DNA of 64,000 nucleotides from UBA1941 sp046329555 (GCA_046329555.1 JAXLUK010000001.1:496001-560000); one strand, 5' to 3'. Counted from the first letter of the stretch, positions 1-8,565 are shown. Program-made: numbers and translations. The notes: a model not told the origin generated them from the letters alone.

Positions 1-2
1 AT

Positions 3-194
3 TTCCGGCGAGATACTTTTACTACTGTCCTATTGCAAGACAGTTGTTCCAAAACCTTGACTTATGAAGTAAATATGGTTCAACGCGACACCACGAATTG
101 GCAGTTTCCAGGAGTGATGAGCATGTTTTGCGCGGTAGAGAATATTTCTAATGACTATAATGTCCAGATCAAATACAAATTTGTACCCCTCTAG
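3..194 (+). CDS. 3' end of an unidentified protein (partial, enters from left edge)
   Basis: An open frame runs from the left edge through 63 sense codons to a TAG at 192-194. Its composition looks like coding sequence, with mixed residues such as YEVNMVQRDTTNWQF and ending in KYKFVPL. No family is recognised. It would be the C-terminus of a gene that starts to the left of the window. It lies in the same direction as the next gene, about 180 bp upstream of it. That the frame is translated is inferred from its length and composition only. Confidence 0.45.
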   Translation, partial: FRRDTFTTVLLQDSCSKTLTYEVNMVQRDTTNWQFPGVMSMFCAVENISNDYNVQIKYKFVPL

Positions 195-363
195 CGATAG
201 TCCCTGACTAAGGTTCTATTGAATTTACCGCTCAAGCGATTTAGATCCGCACGAGATGGAGGAAACGTAAAACTCGTGGGCGCCCGGGAGCGCCTAAGAC
301 CCGCGCGATATGGGTAAATCTACTCGAAGTTCAAGTTGCATGAAACTCTGATCATAAAAGTCA

Positions 364-371
364 TATCTTTA
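364..371 (+). promoter_or_regulatory. candidate -7 element TATCTTTA, 4 nt before the ATG
   Basis: TATCTTTA resembles the Bacteroidota -7 consensus TAnnTTTG (last base differs) and ends 4 nt before the ATG at 376. At that distance transcription would begin at or next to the start codon. No clear -33 TTTG is present 19-21 nt upstream, so this rests on spacing and on the same arrangement at other genes in the window. Confidence 0.35.
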
Positions 372-375
372 ATGT

Positions 376-1182
376 ATGAATTTAACTTTACAAGATTTGA
401 GCAAAGATTTGGACACCATCATTTCTGTAAATGAGGACACGCTTAAAACTTCGAGTTCTAGGGTCTCATTAGAACAAAAATACTGCCTGGGTCTCTTGTC
501 GCGAATTGTTCTACATGGTAAAGGCTTAAAAGCTCTTTTTTCTCAAATACCGGCTATTCCGGATTTAGAATATTCGGCAGGGCTTATTTCTCGTGCTGCA
601 ATTTTGGATTGCATGTTGACAGTAAAACTCGTAAGCGAAATCTATAAGGATGAAAATGTCATTGCTTTGACGAAAGAAAAAATCGAGCTGATTAAAATTC
701 ATTGCGAAACAGCTCTAAGTGATGGACTAAAATTCGACCTGAAATTTGTTGATTTAGTTACAAAATTTAAACCAGAATTGATGTCAGATAAGATTAAGGA
801 ATATCAGAAAATTAGAGCTACCTACGGGAGTCTGCTAAAACCCGCATCCAGTGATGAGAAGCCCGCGCCGAAACACACGTATGTACTTGGGCCTCTTAAG
901 CTGTTTGAACACCTACTAAAAGGTAAAAATCCAAATTGGGCTTTCCTTTATGATCCGTACATGTTCTTTTCCAAATATGACCATTTCGGCCTTCAATATT
1001 TTAATGCGGTTAAACAACCACTATCATTCAAAATACCAATTTACATTGATGTGGTTAAAACACTACTTCTACATTCTATCTTTCTCCATGATATCATAGC
1101 ACTCCGATTTAAAGTAGCATTTATGAATGACCAAAGTGAAAAATTGCAGATATATCTCAATAGTCTGAATCCCCCCCTTTAA
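376..1182 (+). CDS. hypothetical protein, 268 aa
   Basis: This is an alpha-helical-looking, lysine- and leucine-rich soluble protein with no signal peptide and no clear membrane segment. I do not recognise a family. The middle part (about residues 50-120) is hydrophobic/amphipathic, with AGLISRAAILDCM followed by a run of charged helices, which might suit a helical-bundle protein. The gene is richer in A+T than sucC or groEL and sits directly beside an IS-like relic and repeats, which would fit an accessory gene acquired by transfer; that is inference. The ATG at 376 is chosen because a TATCTTTA element lies 4 nt upstream. It ends in a C-rich run (CCCCCCC) just before TAA. Confidence 0.7.
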   Translation: MNLTLQDLSKDLDTIISVNEDTLKTSSSRVSLEQKYCLGLLSRIVLHGKGLKALFSQIPAIPDLEYSAGLISRAAILDCMLTVKLVSEIYKDENVIALTKEKIELIKIHCETALSDGLKFDLKFVDLVTKFKPELMSDKIKEYQKIRATYGSLLKPASSDEKPAPKHTYVLGPLKLFEHLLKGKNPNWAFLYDPYMFFSKYDHFGLQYFNAVKQPLSFKIPIYIDVVKTLLLHSIFLHDIIALRFKVAFMNDQSEKLQIYLNSLNPPL

Positions 1183-1717
1183 TACAGACTATTTCCAACC
1201 TTTCCGCGCTTAACCCTGTTTGAAGTTAACCATTTATTACCGTGTTACTACTAGTTCCGCTTGCCATGGGGTAAAATCGGCGCGATTGGCGCAGGGCGGG
1301 CTTTCCACGTTCTACAGCATGGCGGTAGCCAGTCAGACTCATGCCCTGAAGTGCTTCATGAGGATGATGGCTGTTGTAACCCTGCACGCCTTGGTGCTAC
1401 GGCGCCAGCGCTCCTTTGCCTGATACGCTCCTTGCCGCGCCGTGCGCCAGCGATGCGGCGGGCGAGCCGCAGGCGAGGCCTGGAATGAAGCGTAGTGTAA
1501 CGCAGCGAAATGGAAGGCGGTAGCGAAGCGAACCCCATAGCAGCGCGGCCGCGGGCCAGGCGGCTGTAGCACAGCGGAAGCCGCCGTGCGCCAGCGGGGC
1601 GCCATCATCAACGGCTAACCAACTCCTCTCCTGCCAATCTATCCGCTGCAACGAGCCGCAGCATCCACCGCTCACTACCAAAAAAAATTCACCGCCTAAC
1701 CGAAATTCATCACGTGG
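1183..1717. repeat. gene-free repeat region: GC-rich dispersed element, copy 1 (reverse orientation), with IS relic
   Basis: No gene is supported here. From about 1397 to 1610 runs a GC-rich element that recurs at 5280-5495 and 12912-13115 in the opposite orientation, with long shared runs such as CGAGCCGCAGGCGAGGCCTG. Several open frames of 60-100 codons across it are a by-product of high GC. At 1226-1396 the element abuts a decayed transposase end, listed separately. The stretch 1611-1717 shows nothing recognisable. Confidence 0.7.
1226..1396 (-). pseudogene. 3' relic of an IS3-like transposase (copy 1)
   Basis: Read on the minus strand, 57 codons end in TAA at 1226-1228 and encode GVQGYNSHHPHEALQGMS followed by LTGYRHAVERGKPAL. 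The YN-x3-PHEAL pattern followed by a short basic tail is typical of the C-terminus of IS3-type (rve-fold) transposases, where YN..RPH.AL lies near the end. A TAG lies immediately upstream, at the junction with the GC-rich element, so only the end of the gene survives. A second, more decayed copy is at 13118-13253. The IS3 assignment is by motif only. Confidence 0.5.
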
Positions 1718-3394
1718 CTACCGCAACACCGTCACATTCCCGCTGATTTCCCTGGGCGCCGTATCGTAATACCGGATGTAGTACGCATACACCCCCATAT
1801 CCTGATTTTCAGCCAGCCAGTTAAAGTGAACATCCTGACTTTGAAAAACTAATTGTCCCCACCGATTATAAATGGCCACAGAAAATTGTTTTACTCCGGA
1901 AATATTTTTCCCGGAAAGATGAAAGCCGTCGTTCCTGCCATCGCCATTGGGAGAAAATGCCGTGGGCAACAGCAAATCGGGTTGTACGCGCACCCTTGCT
2001 TTGGCCCGCGCCGTACACGCCTTTCCCGCAGGATTGGCGGTAGCGCTTACTTCCAGCAAGGTGTTATCAGTAACCGTAACCAAAACCGTATCGCAGGGCG
2101 AACAGGATACGGCCGCCGCCGGTTGCCAGAAAAGCGGTACACTATCGTAACTGCACAGCGCCCGTAACACCACCGTAGCGCCGCTTTCTACCAGCGTATC
2201 GGCGGGTAATACGGTAACCACCAGCGGCGCCGGTCGGCCTACCACAAACGAGCCGGATTGCTGACAGCCAAAACTATCGGTAACACGATAGGTGTAGCTG
2301 CCGCCTAACAACTGCTGCAACGAATTTCCCATCAGGGCGTTGCCCGCTACCTGGTAGGTGAATGGCGATGCGCCGCTGCTGAGAAACAACACCGCACCAT
2401 CGGCTTTATCGTAGCAGGTGGCGTTGGTAATGACCACCGAATCGCGGATGGCGGGCGACCATTGCAGCGTTGTGTGCACCACCGTGCTGTCGCACCCTTG
2501 CACACTGCGCAACGTATCGATGTAATGGCCGGGCGCCGTAGCCACAATACCCGAAGGCCGGGTGTAGCTGGTGTTCTGACAAACCGTTACGGTATCGTAA
2601 CGGGCATTCTGCGCGGTGACGGTAACGGCCGTCATCAGCGTATCGGCAACGCAGGCATTGGAAGCAATTAAAATAACCATGAACGTGCCCGGATTGGGGA
2701 AACAAACCGGTGTAGGATTGGCCTGGAAGGCCGTTACCGGCTGAGCCGCGGTGAATTGCCATTGCCATGAGGTGGCATTGATGCCGCTGTAATCGAGGAA
2801 AGAAAAACAGGAGTCGTGACACGCCGCACCCGCAGCAAAACCTATAGAATCAAAGGGCTCAAGCACCACATTATCTAAACCGCCCACATCAATTTTATTG
2901 CTGAATTCGCCGCGGATGAGCAGCTTGGTGATATTGCTGAGGATGGCTTTGAATTGCGGACGAGTTACAGGTGTTCCTCCGGGTGAAAGCTTCCAGCCCA
3001 TGGTATCCAGCAACACGCTGGCCGACGTCCACGACACAGCCGGCACGGGCGTGACCTTGATATACATTTGCGTAGGACCGCTTTCGATAATCACATCCTT
3101 GCCATCGTACGACGAATTGGGATGATCGGTTTGCCAATCAAACGACAGGCGCCGCTGGAAGCTCGGCAGTTTATTTCCCAGAAAGGTAGTGGGCGCTGAA
3201 AAGTACCAGGTGCCGCCGGTGCCCTGGTCGGTCACCTGAATGAAGCCGCCCGGGCGGCCGCCGGTGCTATTAAAAACAGGGGCTGAGCCATCGCCTTCGG
3301 CAGTCCAGCACTCGGTGGACGAGGAAAAGCGCGATTGCTGGCTGTGGGCGCTCAGGGCCAGCAGGAAGAAAAGAAGAAGGACTGCAGTACGCAT
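1718..3394 (-). CDS. secreted PKD-type protein with CHU_C (gliding-motility-associated) C-terminal domain
   Basis: This 558-residue protein begins with a clear signal peptide (MRTAVLLLFFLLALSAHS, cleaved before QQ). An N-terminal beta-rich region of about 180 residues is followed by a PKD-like segment (WQWQFTAAQPV, then FPNPGTFMVIL) and by repeat-like parts with conserved CQNTSYTRPSG and GCDST. The last ~85 residues match the CHU_C/gliding-motility C-terminal domain: LLPTAFSPNGDGRNDGF, IYNRWGQLVF, and the closing SGNVTVLR. In this family the domain directs export by the type IX system and attachment at the cell surface. A TATACTTTC element lies shortly upstream. The gene is flanked on both sides by repeat-filled DNA, so it is probably transcribed alone. 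The ligand is unknown. Confidence 0.85.
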   Translation of the reverse strand: MRTAVLLLFFLLALSAHSQQSRFSSSTECWTAEGDGSAPVFNSTGGRPGGFIQVTDQGTGGTWYFSAPTTFLGNKLPSFQRRLSFDWQTDHPNSSYDGKDVIIESGPTQMYIKVTPVPAVSWTSASVLLDTMGWKLSPGGTPVTRPQFKAILSNITKLLIRGEFSNKIDVGGLDNVVLEPFDSIGFAAGAACHDSCFSFLDYSGINATSWQWQFTAAQPVTAFQANPTPVCFPNPGTFMVILIASNACVADTLMTAVTVTAQNARYDTVTVCQNTSYTRPSGIVATAPGHYIDTLRSVQGCDSTVVHTTLQWSPAIRDSVVITNATCYDKADGAVLFLSSGASPFTYQVAGNALMGNSLQQLLGGSYTYRVTDSFGCQQSGSFVVGRPAPLVVTVLPADTLVESGATVVLRALCSYDSVPLFWQPAAAVSCSPCDTVLVTVTDNTLLEVSATANPAGKACTARAKARVRVQPDLLLPTAFSPNGDGRNDGFHLSGKNISGVKQFSVAIYNRWGQLVFQSQDVHFNWLAENQDMGVYAYYIRYYDTAPREISGNVTVLR

Positions 3395-4511
3395 GAAGGA
3401 TGGTGAAAGTATAGGTTTTAGATGTTAAACGGCATGAAAATCGGTGGTGTCGGGAATTGTAGCGGTTGCTGCCCCGGAGCAACGCCGGCGCATGACGGCA
3501 GGGTGGAAAGGCTGCTGCAGTGGGTGAGCATTTTTTAGGAATTGAAGCCATGCAAAACTGATGCGCATGCGGCAAGCCAAACCCGAAGGGTTGGCATTAT
3601 TGTAGAAATACCGCAATGTAACACGATGAACCCCGAAGGGGTGGCATTATTGTGATAAAATACTTTGAAGAATTTCATCCCTTCGGGATTGTTTTGTGTG
3701 TAATGGAATTACGGTAAAAAGTGAGATTGAGATGAGTGCAGGATGCGGTTACAAACCGCATTTACTTTTCCTCACGAGACTGCTTTGCAAGTCTCGCGGG
3801 ATTTAGTGGAATTTCGTTCATACCAAAGCGTTAGTTAAAAGAGATTTGAGTGCACCGCTCGACCGCGCTTCAGGCGTCAGACCGAAGGCGCGGCCGGTTC
3901 CTGCGCTCTTATTTTTTTAGCAGCGGCAGACTTACGATATTTCCAACACCAATTCGCCCAGTAAGAACCGCTGTACCCATATCGTAAGTCTTTCCTCATG
4001 CTGCTACAAAAAAGGATTTTCGCTGCGCCACCTCATGCAAAGCGCCAGGTGGGTACATGATGTCACACCTGAATAGTAGCACCGATGAACAGGCGCGGTA
4101 TTTTGACAGGATCGCATTACGGTGCTTCAGGCAACACTTCAGACCATGATTTTCCGATTAGTATAAATAGTATCTTTCTTATATTTTTTGGATAATTTTG
4201 CCACGAAAACGTAAAGGTTATCGCCGTCAACAGAGCTGATTGCCTATTGAATTTTAGGGACGCTAAGGCGCGTACTTAGTACGAGGTATGGCATGAGTAT
4301 GCGTCCAAATTTTCGCCTTGCCCTAAAATAGGACGAACTGGCAGCGCTGATATTGCGATTGAAATAAACGAGGTAATTGTCGAACAGGTCTATTATCAAC
4401 ATGAAACTCAGCGACAAGGATAAAAGACTGAAAAGAAGTATATTGGGGCGATGCAGAAAGGACAAAAATTCCCGGCTTATCCTGAACCAAACCATTAAAC
4501 AGCGAAGTAAT
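3395..4511. repeat. gene-free stretch: palindromic repeat cluster A, then a large hairpin, then the TA leader
   Basis: No gene is supported between the CHU_C protein and the antitoxin. 3580-3812 carries one copy of the composite palindromic repeat (ACCCGAAGGGT, CCCCGAAGGGG, CATCCCTTCGGGAT, then GCGGTTACAAACCGC and CGAGACTGCTTTGCAAGTCTCG). 3910-4014 is a large inverted repeat, listed separately. 4193-4200 reads TAATTTTG, a match to the Bacteroidota -7 consensus, and might start a transcript into the toxin-antitoxin pair. 4252-4328 has TTTTAGGG/CCCTAAAA ends that could pair. Confidence 0.6.
3910..4014. repeat. long composite inverted repeat (MITE-like or structured RNA candidate)
   Basis: AGACTTACGATAT at 3928-3940 pairs perfectly with ATATCGTAAGTCT at 3979-3991 across a 38-nt loop. 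Outside it, TAGCAGC at 3918-3924 pairs with GCTGCTA at 4000-4006, and T-rich and A-rich runs bound both sides. The GACTTACGA core also occurs in the array near 16.2 kb. The structure is symmetric, so the strand is undecided. Confidence 0.6.
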
Positions 4512-4727
4512 ATGAGACACGTAACTGTATACACAACAGATAAGGAGTACCGCCATTTTGTAGAGCTGGCGAAAAATCTCCATTACGTTAAAAAGATTGA
4601 GACGGATGAGAAGGAGGAGAAGGTGGATGTAATGAGTAATATCAAAGCCGGTTTGCAAGAGGTTAAACAATTCAAAAAAGGTAAGTTAAAGACTACACCC
4701 GCTAAAGATTTTTTGAATGAGTTATAG
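4512..4727 (+). CDS. type II antitoxin, RelB/Phd-like small protein
   Basis: This is a predicted 71-residue antitoxin starting MRHVTVYTTDKEYRHF. The frame is open further upstream to 4377, but that extension is very basic and unlike an antitoxin N-terminus, so the ATG at 4512 is preferred. The C-terminal half (IKAGLQEVKQFKKGKL, then TPAKDFLNEL) matches the toxin-wrapping tail seen in Bacteroidota antitoxins of this type. Known members fold an N-terminal DNA-binding/dimer domain, repress their own promoter and neutralise the toxin by binding it. Its last codons overlap the toxin start by 11 bp, as usual for translationally coupled TA pairs. It lies between repeat clusters. Confidence 0.75.
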   Translation: MRHVTVYTTDKEYRHFVELAKNLHYVKKIETDEKEEKVDVMSNIKAGLQEVKQFKKGKLKTTPAKDFLNEL

Positions 4728-5043
4728 CATTGAGCTTTCCGCTAATTTTAAGAAGGAGGCGAAGCGGTTAGTTAAAAAATATCCATCCTTAAAAACGGAA
4801 TTGGCTAAACTCTTTATCCAACTGGAAGAAAATCCAACTACTGGAACGCCCCTATGCCACGACATTTATAAAATTCGTTTAGCGATTGCCTCAAAGAACA
4901 AAGGTAAGTCGGGTGGTGCAAGGGTATTATCATTTGTAAAGGTAACTCAAACCACGGTGCTGCTTTTCTCCATTTACTCTAAAGGTGAAATAGACAATCT
5001 TACAGACAAGCAAATACAGGAACTGATAAAAGATTTTTTATAA
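4717..5043 (+). CDS. type II toxin, RelE/HigB/ParE superfamily
   Basis: This 108-residue basic protein has the small RelE-fold layout: an N-terminal helical hairpin (FKKEAKRLVKKYPSLKTEL), then a beta-sheet core (IYKIRLAIASKNKGKSGGAR, then VLSFVKV and VLLFSIYSKGE) and a closing helix (IQELIKDFL). The YKIRLAI..KGKSGG.R signature is typical of HigB/RelE-like mRNA interferases that cut mRNA on or off the ribosome; a ParE-like gyrase poison cannot be excluded. The ATG overlaps the antitoxin by 11 bp. It is followed by gene-free DNA and the second GC-rich element. TA pairs amid repeats are common in exchanged islands, but whether this one moved is inference. Confidence 0.8.
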   Translation: MSYSIELSANFKKEAKRLVKKYPSLKTELAKLFIQLEENPTTGTPLCHDIYKIRLAIASKNKGKSGGARVLSFVKVTQTTVLLFSIYSKGEIDNLTDKQIQELIKDFL

Positions 5044-5149
5044 CAAAGTTTCCGGTAATCCCGCGTTTTGCGGGCAACAAACTCATAGAAAAAATCAGCA
5101 GCGGTTTGCCAGCGTATCCTGCCTGTAGTGAGGCGGCGAAACAGGTGCG

Positions 5150-5495
5150 CATGCTAAAAGGGCAACCCCAGGGGTTGGCATTATTGCAGACCTACCGGCA
5201 CGCAACGATGAACGCGAAGAGTAGATTTTTGTGAGTAATTCCTGTGAATTAAAGTACGTCATTCTGGTAGTTGATGATAATGGCGCCCCGCTTACTGCGG
5301 CGGCTTTCGCGGTGCTACAGCCGCCTGGCGCGCGGCCGCGCTGCTGTGGGGTTCGCTTCGCTACCGCCTTCCATTTCGCTGCGTTTCACTACGCTTCATT
5401 TCAGGCCTCGCCTGCGGCTCGCCCGCCGCATCGCTGGCGCACGGCGCGGACAGGCGCGCATAACGCAATGGTGCGCTGGCGCCGTAGTACCCGCT
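5150..5495 (+). repeat. GC-rich dispersed element, copy 2
   Basis: This segment matches 12780-13115 almost throughout: both have a leader TTATTGCAGACCTACCGGCA, then GTGAGTAATTCC, then the GC-rich block beginning ATGGCGCCCCGC and reading GCTACAGCCGCCTGG and TTCGCTTCGCTACCGCC. It ends near GTGCGCTGGCGCCGTAGTA and lacks the transposase end that follows the block in copies 1 and 3. It lies in the opposite orientation to copy 1 at 1397-1610. Confidence 0.75.
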
Positions 5496-5779
5496 CGTAA
5501 TCCTTTCCAAACAATGGCTAAATGGTCTTCTACCGTAAACCTTCTTTTTCCTCTCCTATTAGGCTACTAAATTGTTTTAATAATCTAGAGCCGCTTATTA
5601 AGGGGGGTAAAAACGGTTAAACATTATCAGCATAGAAATTGGGACTTAGCTTTTTTGGGCGTTGAAGGGAAGCCATTCGCATCGTGCTTGATTTGTAAAA
5701 CACGAGCCGACCATAGCACGCGGTGGCAAACCGCTGCTACTTTTTCGCGCGAGTCTGCGCCGCAAGAATTGTGGTAAAG

Positions 5780-6960
5780 AGTCGCTTGCTGAAAGCCAAT
5801 CCCGAAGGGTTGGCATTATTGTAGCCATAGCGCAACCTAACCCCATGAACCCCGAAGGGGTGGCATTATTGTGATAAAATATTTTGAAGATTTTCATCCC
5901 TTCGGGATTTGGTTTAGCGCGTTTTCTGCAGCTACAACTATTTCATCCCTTCGGGATTGTTTTGTGTGTAATGGAATTGCGGTAGAGAGTGAGATTGAGG
6001 TGAGTGCAGGATGCGGTTACAAACCGCATTTACTTTTTCCCACGAGACTGCTTTGCAAGTCTCGCGGGATGTAGTGAAATCCCATGAATCATATCATCCC
6101 TTCGGGATTTGGTTTAGCGTGTTTCCCGCAGCTACAACTATTTCATCCCTTCGGGATTGTTTTTGTCTGTATAGGAATTGCGGTAGAGAGTGAGATTGAG
6201 ATGAATGCAGGATGCGGTTGCAAGCCGCATTTACTCTTTCCCACGAGACTGCTTTGCAAGTCTCGCGGGATGTAGTGTAAGGCAACGTAGGATTCCGTTT
6301 GCAGCCTCATCTTGCATGAATTTACACCATGCAAAACTGTTGCGCATGCTGAAAGCCAAACCCGAAGGGTTGGCATTATTGTAGTAATACCGTAGCGTAA
6401 CATGATGAACCCCGAAGGGGTGAAATTTTTAGAGAAATCCCATGAATCATATCATCCCTTCGGGATTTGGTTTAGCGTGTTGTCTGCAGCTACAATTGTT
6501 TCATTCCTTCGGGATTGTTTTGTGTGTAATGGAATTACGGTAGAAAGTGAGATTGAGATGAGTGCAGGATGCGGTTGCAAACCGCATTTACTTTTTCCCA
6601 CGAGACTGCTTTGCAAGTCTCGCGGGATGTAGTGTAAGCTAACGCCGGATGGGATTTGCAACTGGATTTTGCATGAATTTATAACATGCAAAACTGTTGC
6701 GCATGCGGCAAGCCAAACCCGAAGGGTTGGCATTATTGTAGTCATGCCGCAGTGTAAAAAGATGAACCCCGAGGGGGTGGCATTCTTTTGGAGAAATCCC
6801 ATGAATCATATCATCCCTTCGGGATTTGGTTTAGCGTGTTTTCCGCAGCTACAATAATTTCATCCCTTCGGGATTGTTTTTGTTTGTAATGGAATTGAGA
6901 TAAGTGCAGGATGCAGTTACAAACCGCTGCTATTTTTTCGCGCGAGTCGGCGCCGCAAGA
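5780..6960. repeat. cluster B of composite palindromic repeats (at least four units)
   Basis: The unit contains, in order, ACCCGAAGGGTTGGCATTATT, CCCCGAAGGGGTGGCATTATT, one or two CATCCCTTCGGGATT boxes, AGTGAGATTGAGATGAGTGC, the hairpin GCGGTTACAAACCGC, and the hairpin GAGACTGCTTTGCAAGTCTC, ending CGCGGGATGTAGTG. Hairpin pairs are seen near 6013/6043, 6214/6245 and 6571/6600, and decayed ones near 5730 and 6911. An extra box, CCCATGAATCATATCATCCC, occurs in three units. Related clusters are at 3580-3812, 13315-13700 and 13955-14012. Confidence 0.75.
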
Positions 6961-7197
6961 ATTTCGGAAGCGCAGCCATACAATTTTGTTCTTGGTGGCA
7001 TGGAGCCTTAGGCGCTACCTATAACGGTATGCGGCAGCGGAAGCGATTGGAGTGGTGTACGCCTTTGGCGTACAGTGCGCAGCGAAGCGGAGCACCGCAG
7101 CGATAGCGGAGCCACGGAAAGCGCGGTGCGAAGCAGCCGCCCAAAAAAAATTATCCGATAGCGGCCTTTACTTCGGCGGCAGCATCCTTCAACTGAA
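6550..7197. repeat. duplicated block, copy at the sucC 3' end
   Basis: This block includes the last repeat unit, the GC-rich segment with the hairpin GTACGCCTTTGGCGTAC (7057-7073) and the last ~15 codons of sucC. It aligns with 13320-13945, apart from an indel of roughly 80 bp in the repeat part. Shared stretches include CTTAGGCGCTACCTA, GATTGGAGTGGTGTACGCC and GAGCCACGGAAAGCGCGGTG. This copy is attached to the intact gene; the other ends after 14 matching sucC codons. Confidence 0.75.
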
Positions 7198-8362
7198 TGG
7201 CCGAGCGCACCTTCAATCCGCTGTTGTCAATCAGTTTCTTGGCTTCTTCGGCATTGGTGCCTTGCAAACGAACAATGATGGGCACCGGAATATTGCCGAT
7301 GGAATTATACGCATCTACCACACCCTGCGCTACGCGATCGCAGCGCACAATGCCGCCGAAAATATTTACCAGAATGGCTTTAACATGCGGGTCTTTCAAA
7401 ATAATACGGAACGCCTTTTCTACGCGCTCGGCATTGGCGGTACCGCCCACATCCAAAAAGTTAGCCGGCTCGCCACCGCTGAGCTTGATGATGTCCATAG
7501 TGGCCATAGCCAGGCCGGCACCATTCACCATACAACCCACGTTGCCGTCTAGTTTCACATAGTTCAACTCAGCATTCGAAGCCTCCACTTCAGTGGGGTC
7601 TTCCTCATTCAAATCGCGGAGGGCGGCCAAATCGGCATGGCGGAACAAGGCGTTGTCGTCGAGTCCGATTTTTCCATCTACCGCAATGATTTTATTGTCG
7701 GATGTTTTCAGGCATGGATTGATTTCCACCATGCTGGCATCGGTTGAAATATAGGTTTTGTAAACCGCCTTAAGGAATTTGGTCATTTCCTTAAACGCAT
7801 TACCGCTAAGGCCCAGATTGAAGGCCATTTTGCGGGTTTGAAAATCCTGCAGGCCTACAGCGGGGTCAATCCATTCTTTAAACACTTTTTCGGGGTGCGA
7901 TTCGGCCACTTCTTCAATGTCCATACCGCCTTCTGCCGAGTAGATAAACGCATTGCGGCCCGAGGCGCGGTCGAGCAACACCGACACATAGTATTCTTTC
8001 GGCTCACTTTCGCCCGGATAGTACACGTCTTGCGCCACCAGAATTTTAGTGACGATTTTGCCTGCCGGACCGGTTTGCTTGGTGATGAGTTTACCGCCCA
8101 GGATATTGGTAGCGATTTCGCGCACTTTATCGTGGTTTTTGGCCAGGGCCACCCCGTTTTGTTCGGTGCCTTCAATTTTGCCTTTGCCACGGCCGCCGGC
8201 ATGAATCTGGCTTTTCACCACCACCCAATCGCTGTTGTATTGGGCTTTGAGTTGTTCAGCAGCTTTCACGGCCTCATCGGGCGTGGTGGCTACGATGCCT
8301 TCCTGAATGGCGGCGCCATTCTTTTTCAATAGTTCTTTTGCCTGGTATTCGTGCAGATTCAT
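7151..8362 (-). CDS. sucC: succinyl-CoA synthetase (ADP-forming) beta subunit
   Basis: SucC makes, with SucD, the TCA-cycle enzyme that turns succinyl-CoA and ADP/phosphate into succinate, CoA and ATP. The 403-residue length and the sequence from MNLHEYQAKELLKKNGA on are typical. The ATP-grasp domain covers about the first 240 residues (QIHAGGRGKGK nucleotide loop; VEINPC metal-binding segment), and the CoA-ligase domain follows, with GCMVNGAGLAMATMD and NIFGGIVRCD. sucD is not adjacent: the gene stands alone, divergent from groES. A CTTG-N19-TAAATTCG promoter lies upstream. Its 3' end and downstream flank are duplicated at 13.9 kb. Confidence 0.96.
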   Translation of the reverse strand: MNLHEYQAKELLKKNGAAIQEGIVATTPDEAVKAAEQLKAQYNSDWVVVKSQIHAGGRGKGKIEGTEQNGVALAKNHDKVREIATNILGGKLITKQTGPAGKIVTKILVAQDVYYPGESEPKEYYVSVLLDRASGRNAFIYSAEGGMDIEEVAESHPEKVFKEWIDPAVGLQDFQTRKMAFNLGLSGNAFKEMTKFLKAVYKTYISTDASMVEINPCLKTSDNKIIAVDGKIGLDDNALFRHADLAALRDLNEEDPTEVEASNAELNYVKLDGNVGCMVNGAGLAMATMDIIKLSGGEPANFLDVGGTANAERVEKAFRIILKDPHVKAILVNIFGGIVRCDRVAQGVVDAYNSIGNIPVPIIVRLQGTNAEEAKKLIDNSGLKVRSAIQLKDAAAEVKAAIG

Positions 8363-8388
8363 GCTTTTGATTTTTGCTTTCGCGCCAG

Positions 8389-8419
8389 CGAATTTACATT
8401 TAGTACGATGAATTGCAAG
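8389..8419 (-). promoter_or_regulatory. candidate sucC promoter
   Basis: On the minus strand, CTTG (8416-8419) is followed after 19 nt by TAAATTCG (8389-8396). This fits the Bacteroidota pattern TTTG-N19-21-TAnnTTTG with one change in each box. Transcription would begin roughly 20 nt before the sucC ATG. Confidence 0.45.
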
Positions 8420-8432
8420 TGAATATCAAGTA

Positions 8433-8534
8433 CTGCCAAACTGTTGATGCTGTGTGGTGTAGTGGGCAAATTGCCAAAACGACAAGCTTTTTTTCCAATT
8501 TTTTCTAAGATTCTGCCAAAAAATCTGCCAAAAC
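8433..8534 (+). repeat. four TGCCAAA repeats upstream of groESL
   Basis: TGCCAAA occurs at 8434-8440, 8472-8478, 8514-8520 and 8526-8532, three of them as CTGCCAAA. The spacing is irregular except for the last two, which are 12 bp apart. They precede the groES promoter and could bind a regulator; they are not the CIRCE operator. Confidence 0.4.
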
Positions 8535-8549
8535 TTCCATTTATAGTGC

Positions 8550-8565
8550 TGGCACAGAATATGCC
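8550..8565 (+). promoter_or_regulatory. sigma-54-like promoter candidate for groES-groEL
   Basis: TGGCAC at 8550-8555 and TGC at 8562-8564 place the GG and GC doublets 10 bp apart, as in the sigma-54 consensus TGGCAC-N5-TTGCW; 9 of the 11 informative bases match. Start of transcription would be near 8576, leaving a leader of about 38 nt. The same bases also form TGGCA/TGCCA inverted repeats, so an operator reading is possible. Confidence 0.4.

Larger units (their letters stand above)
5044..7150. repeat. 2.1-kb gene-free repeat field between the toxin and sucC
   Basis: No gene is supported here. It holds GC-rich element copy 2 (about 5150-5495), then from about 5780 to 6960 at least four tandem or near-tandem copies of a composite palindromic repeat, then a GC-rich segment 6960-7150 running to the sucC stop codon. 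Short frames of 60-116 codons across the repeats look alike because the DNA is repeated, and they have no coding character. The repeat units and the duplicated block are listed separately. Confidence 0.75.

Noticed and set aside
1261..1681. Frames of 60-94 codons across the GC-rich element
   Set aside because: Arg/Ala/Pro-rich and present on both strands and in several frames; explained by GC content.
4377..4511. N-terminal extension of the antitoxin to 4377
   Set aside because: The added 45 residues are highly basic and unlike antitoxin N-termini; the ATG at 4512 fits the family.
6402..6857. Several 60-116-codon frames in the repeat cluster
   Set aside because: They recur because the DNA is repeated, occur on both strands and contain the palindromes; no coding signal.
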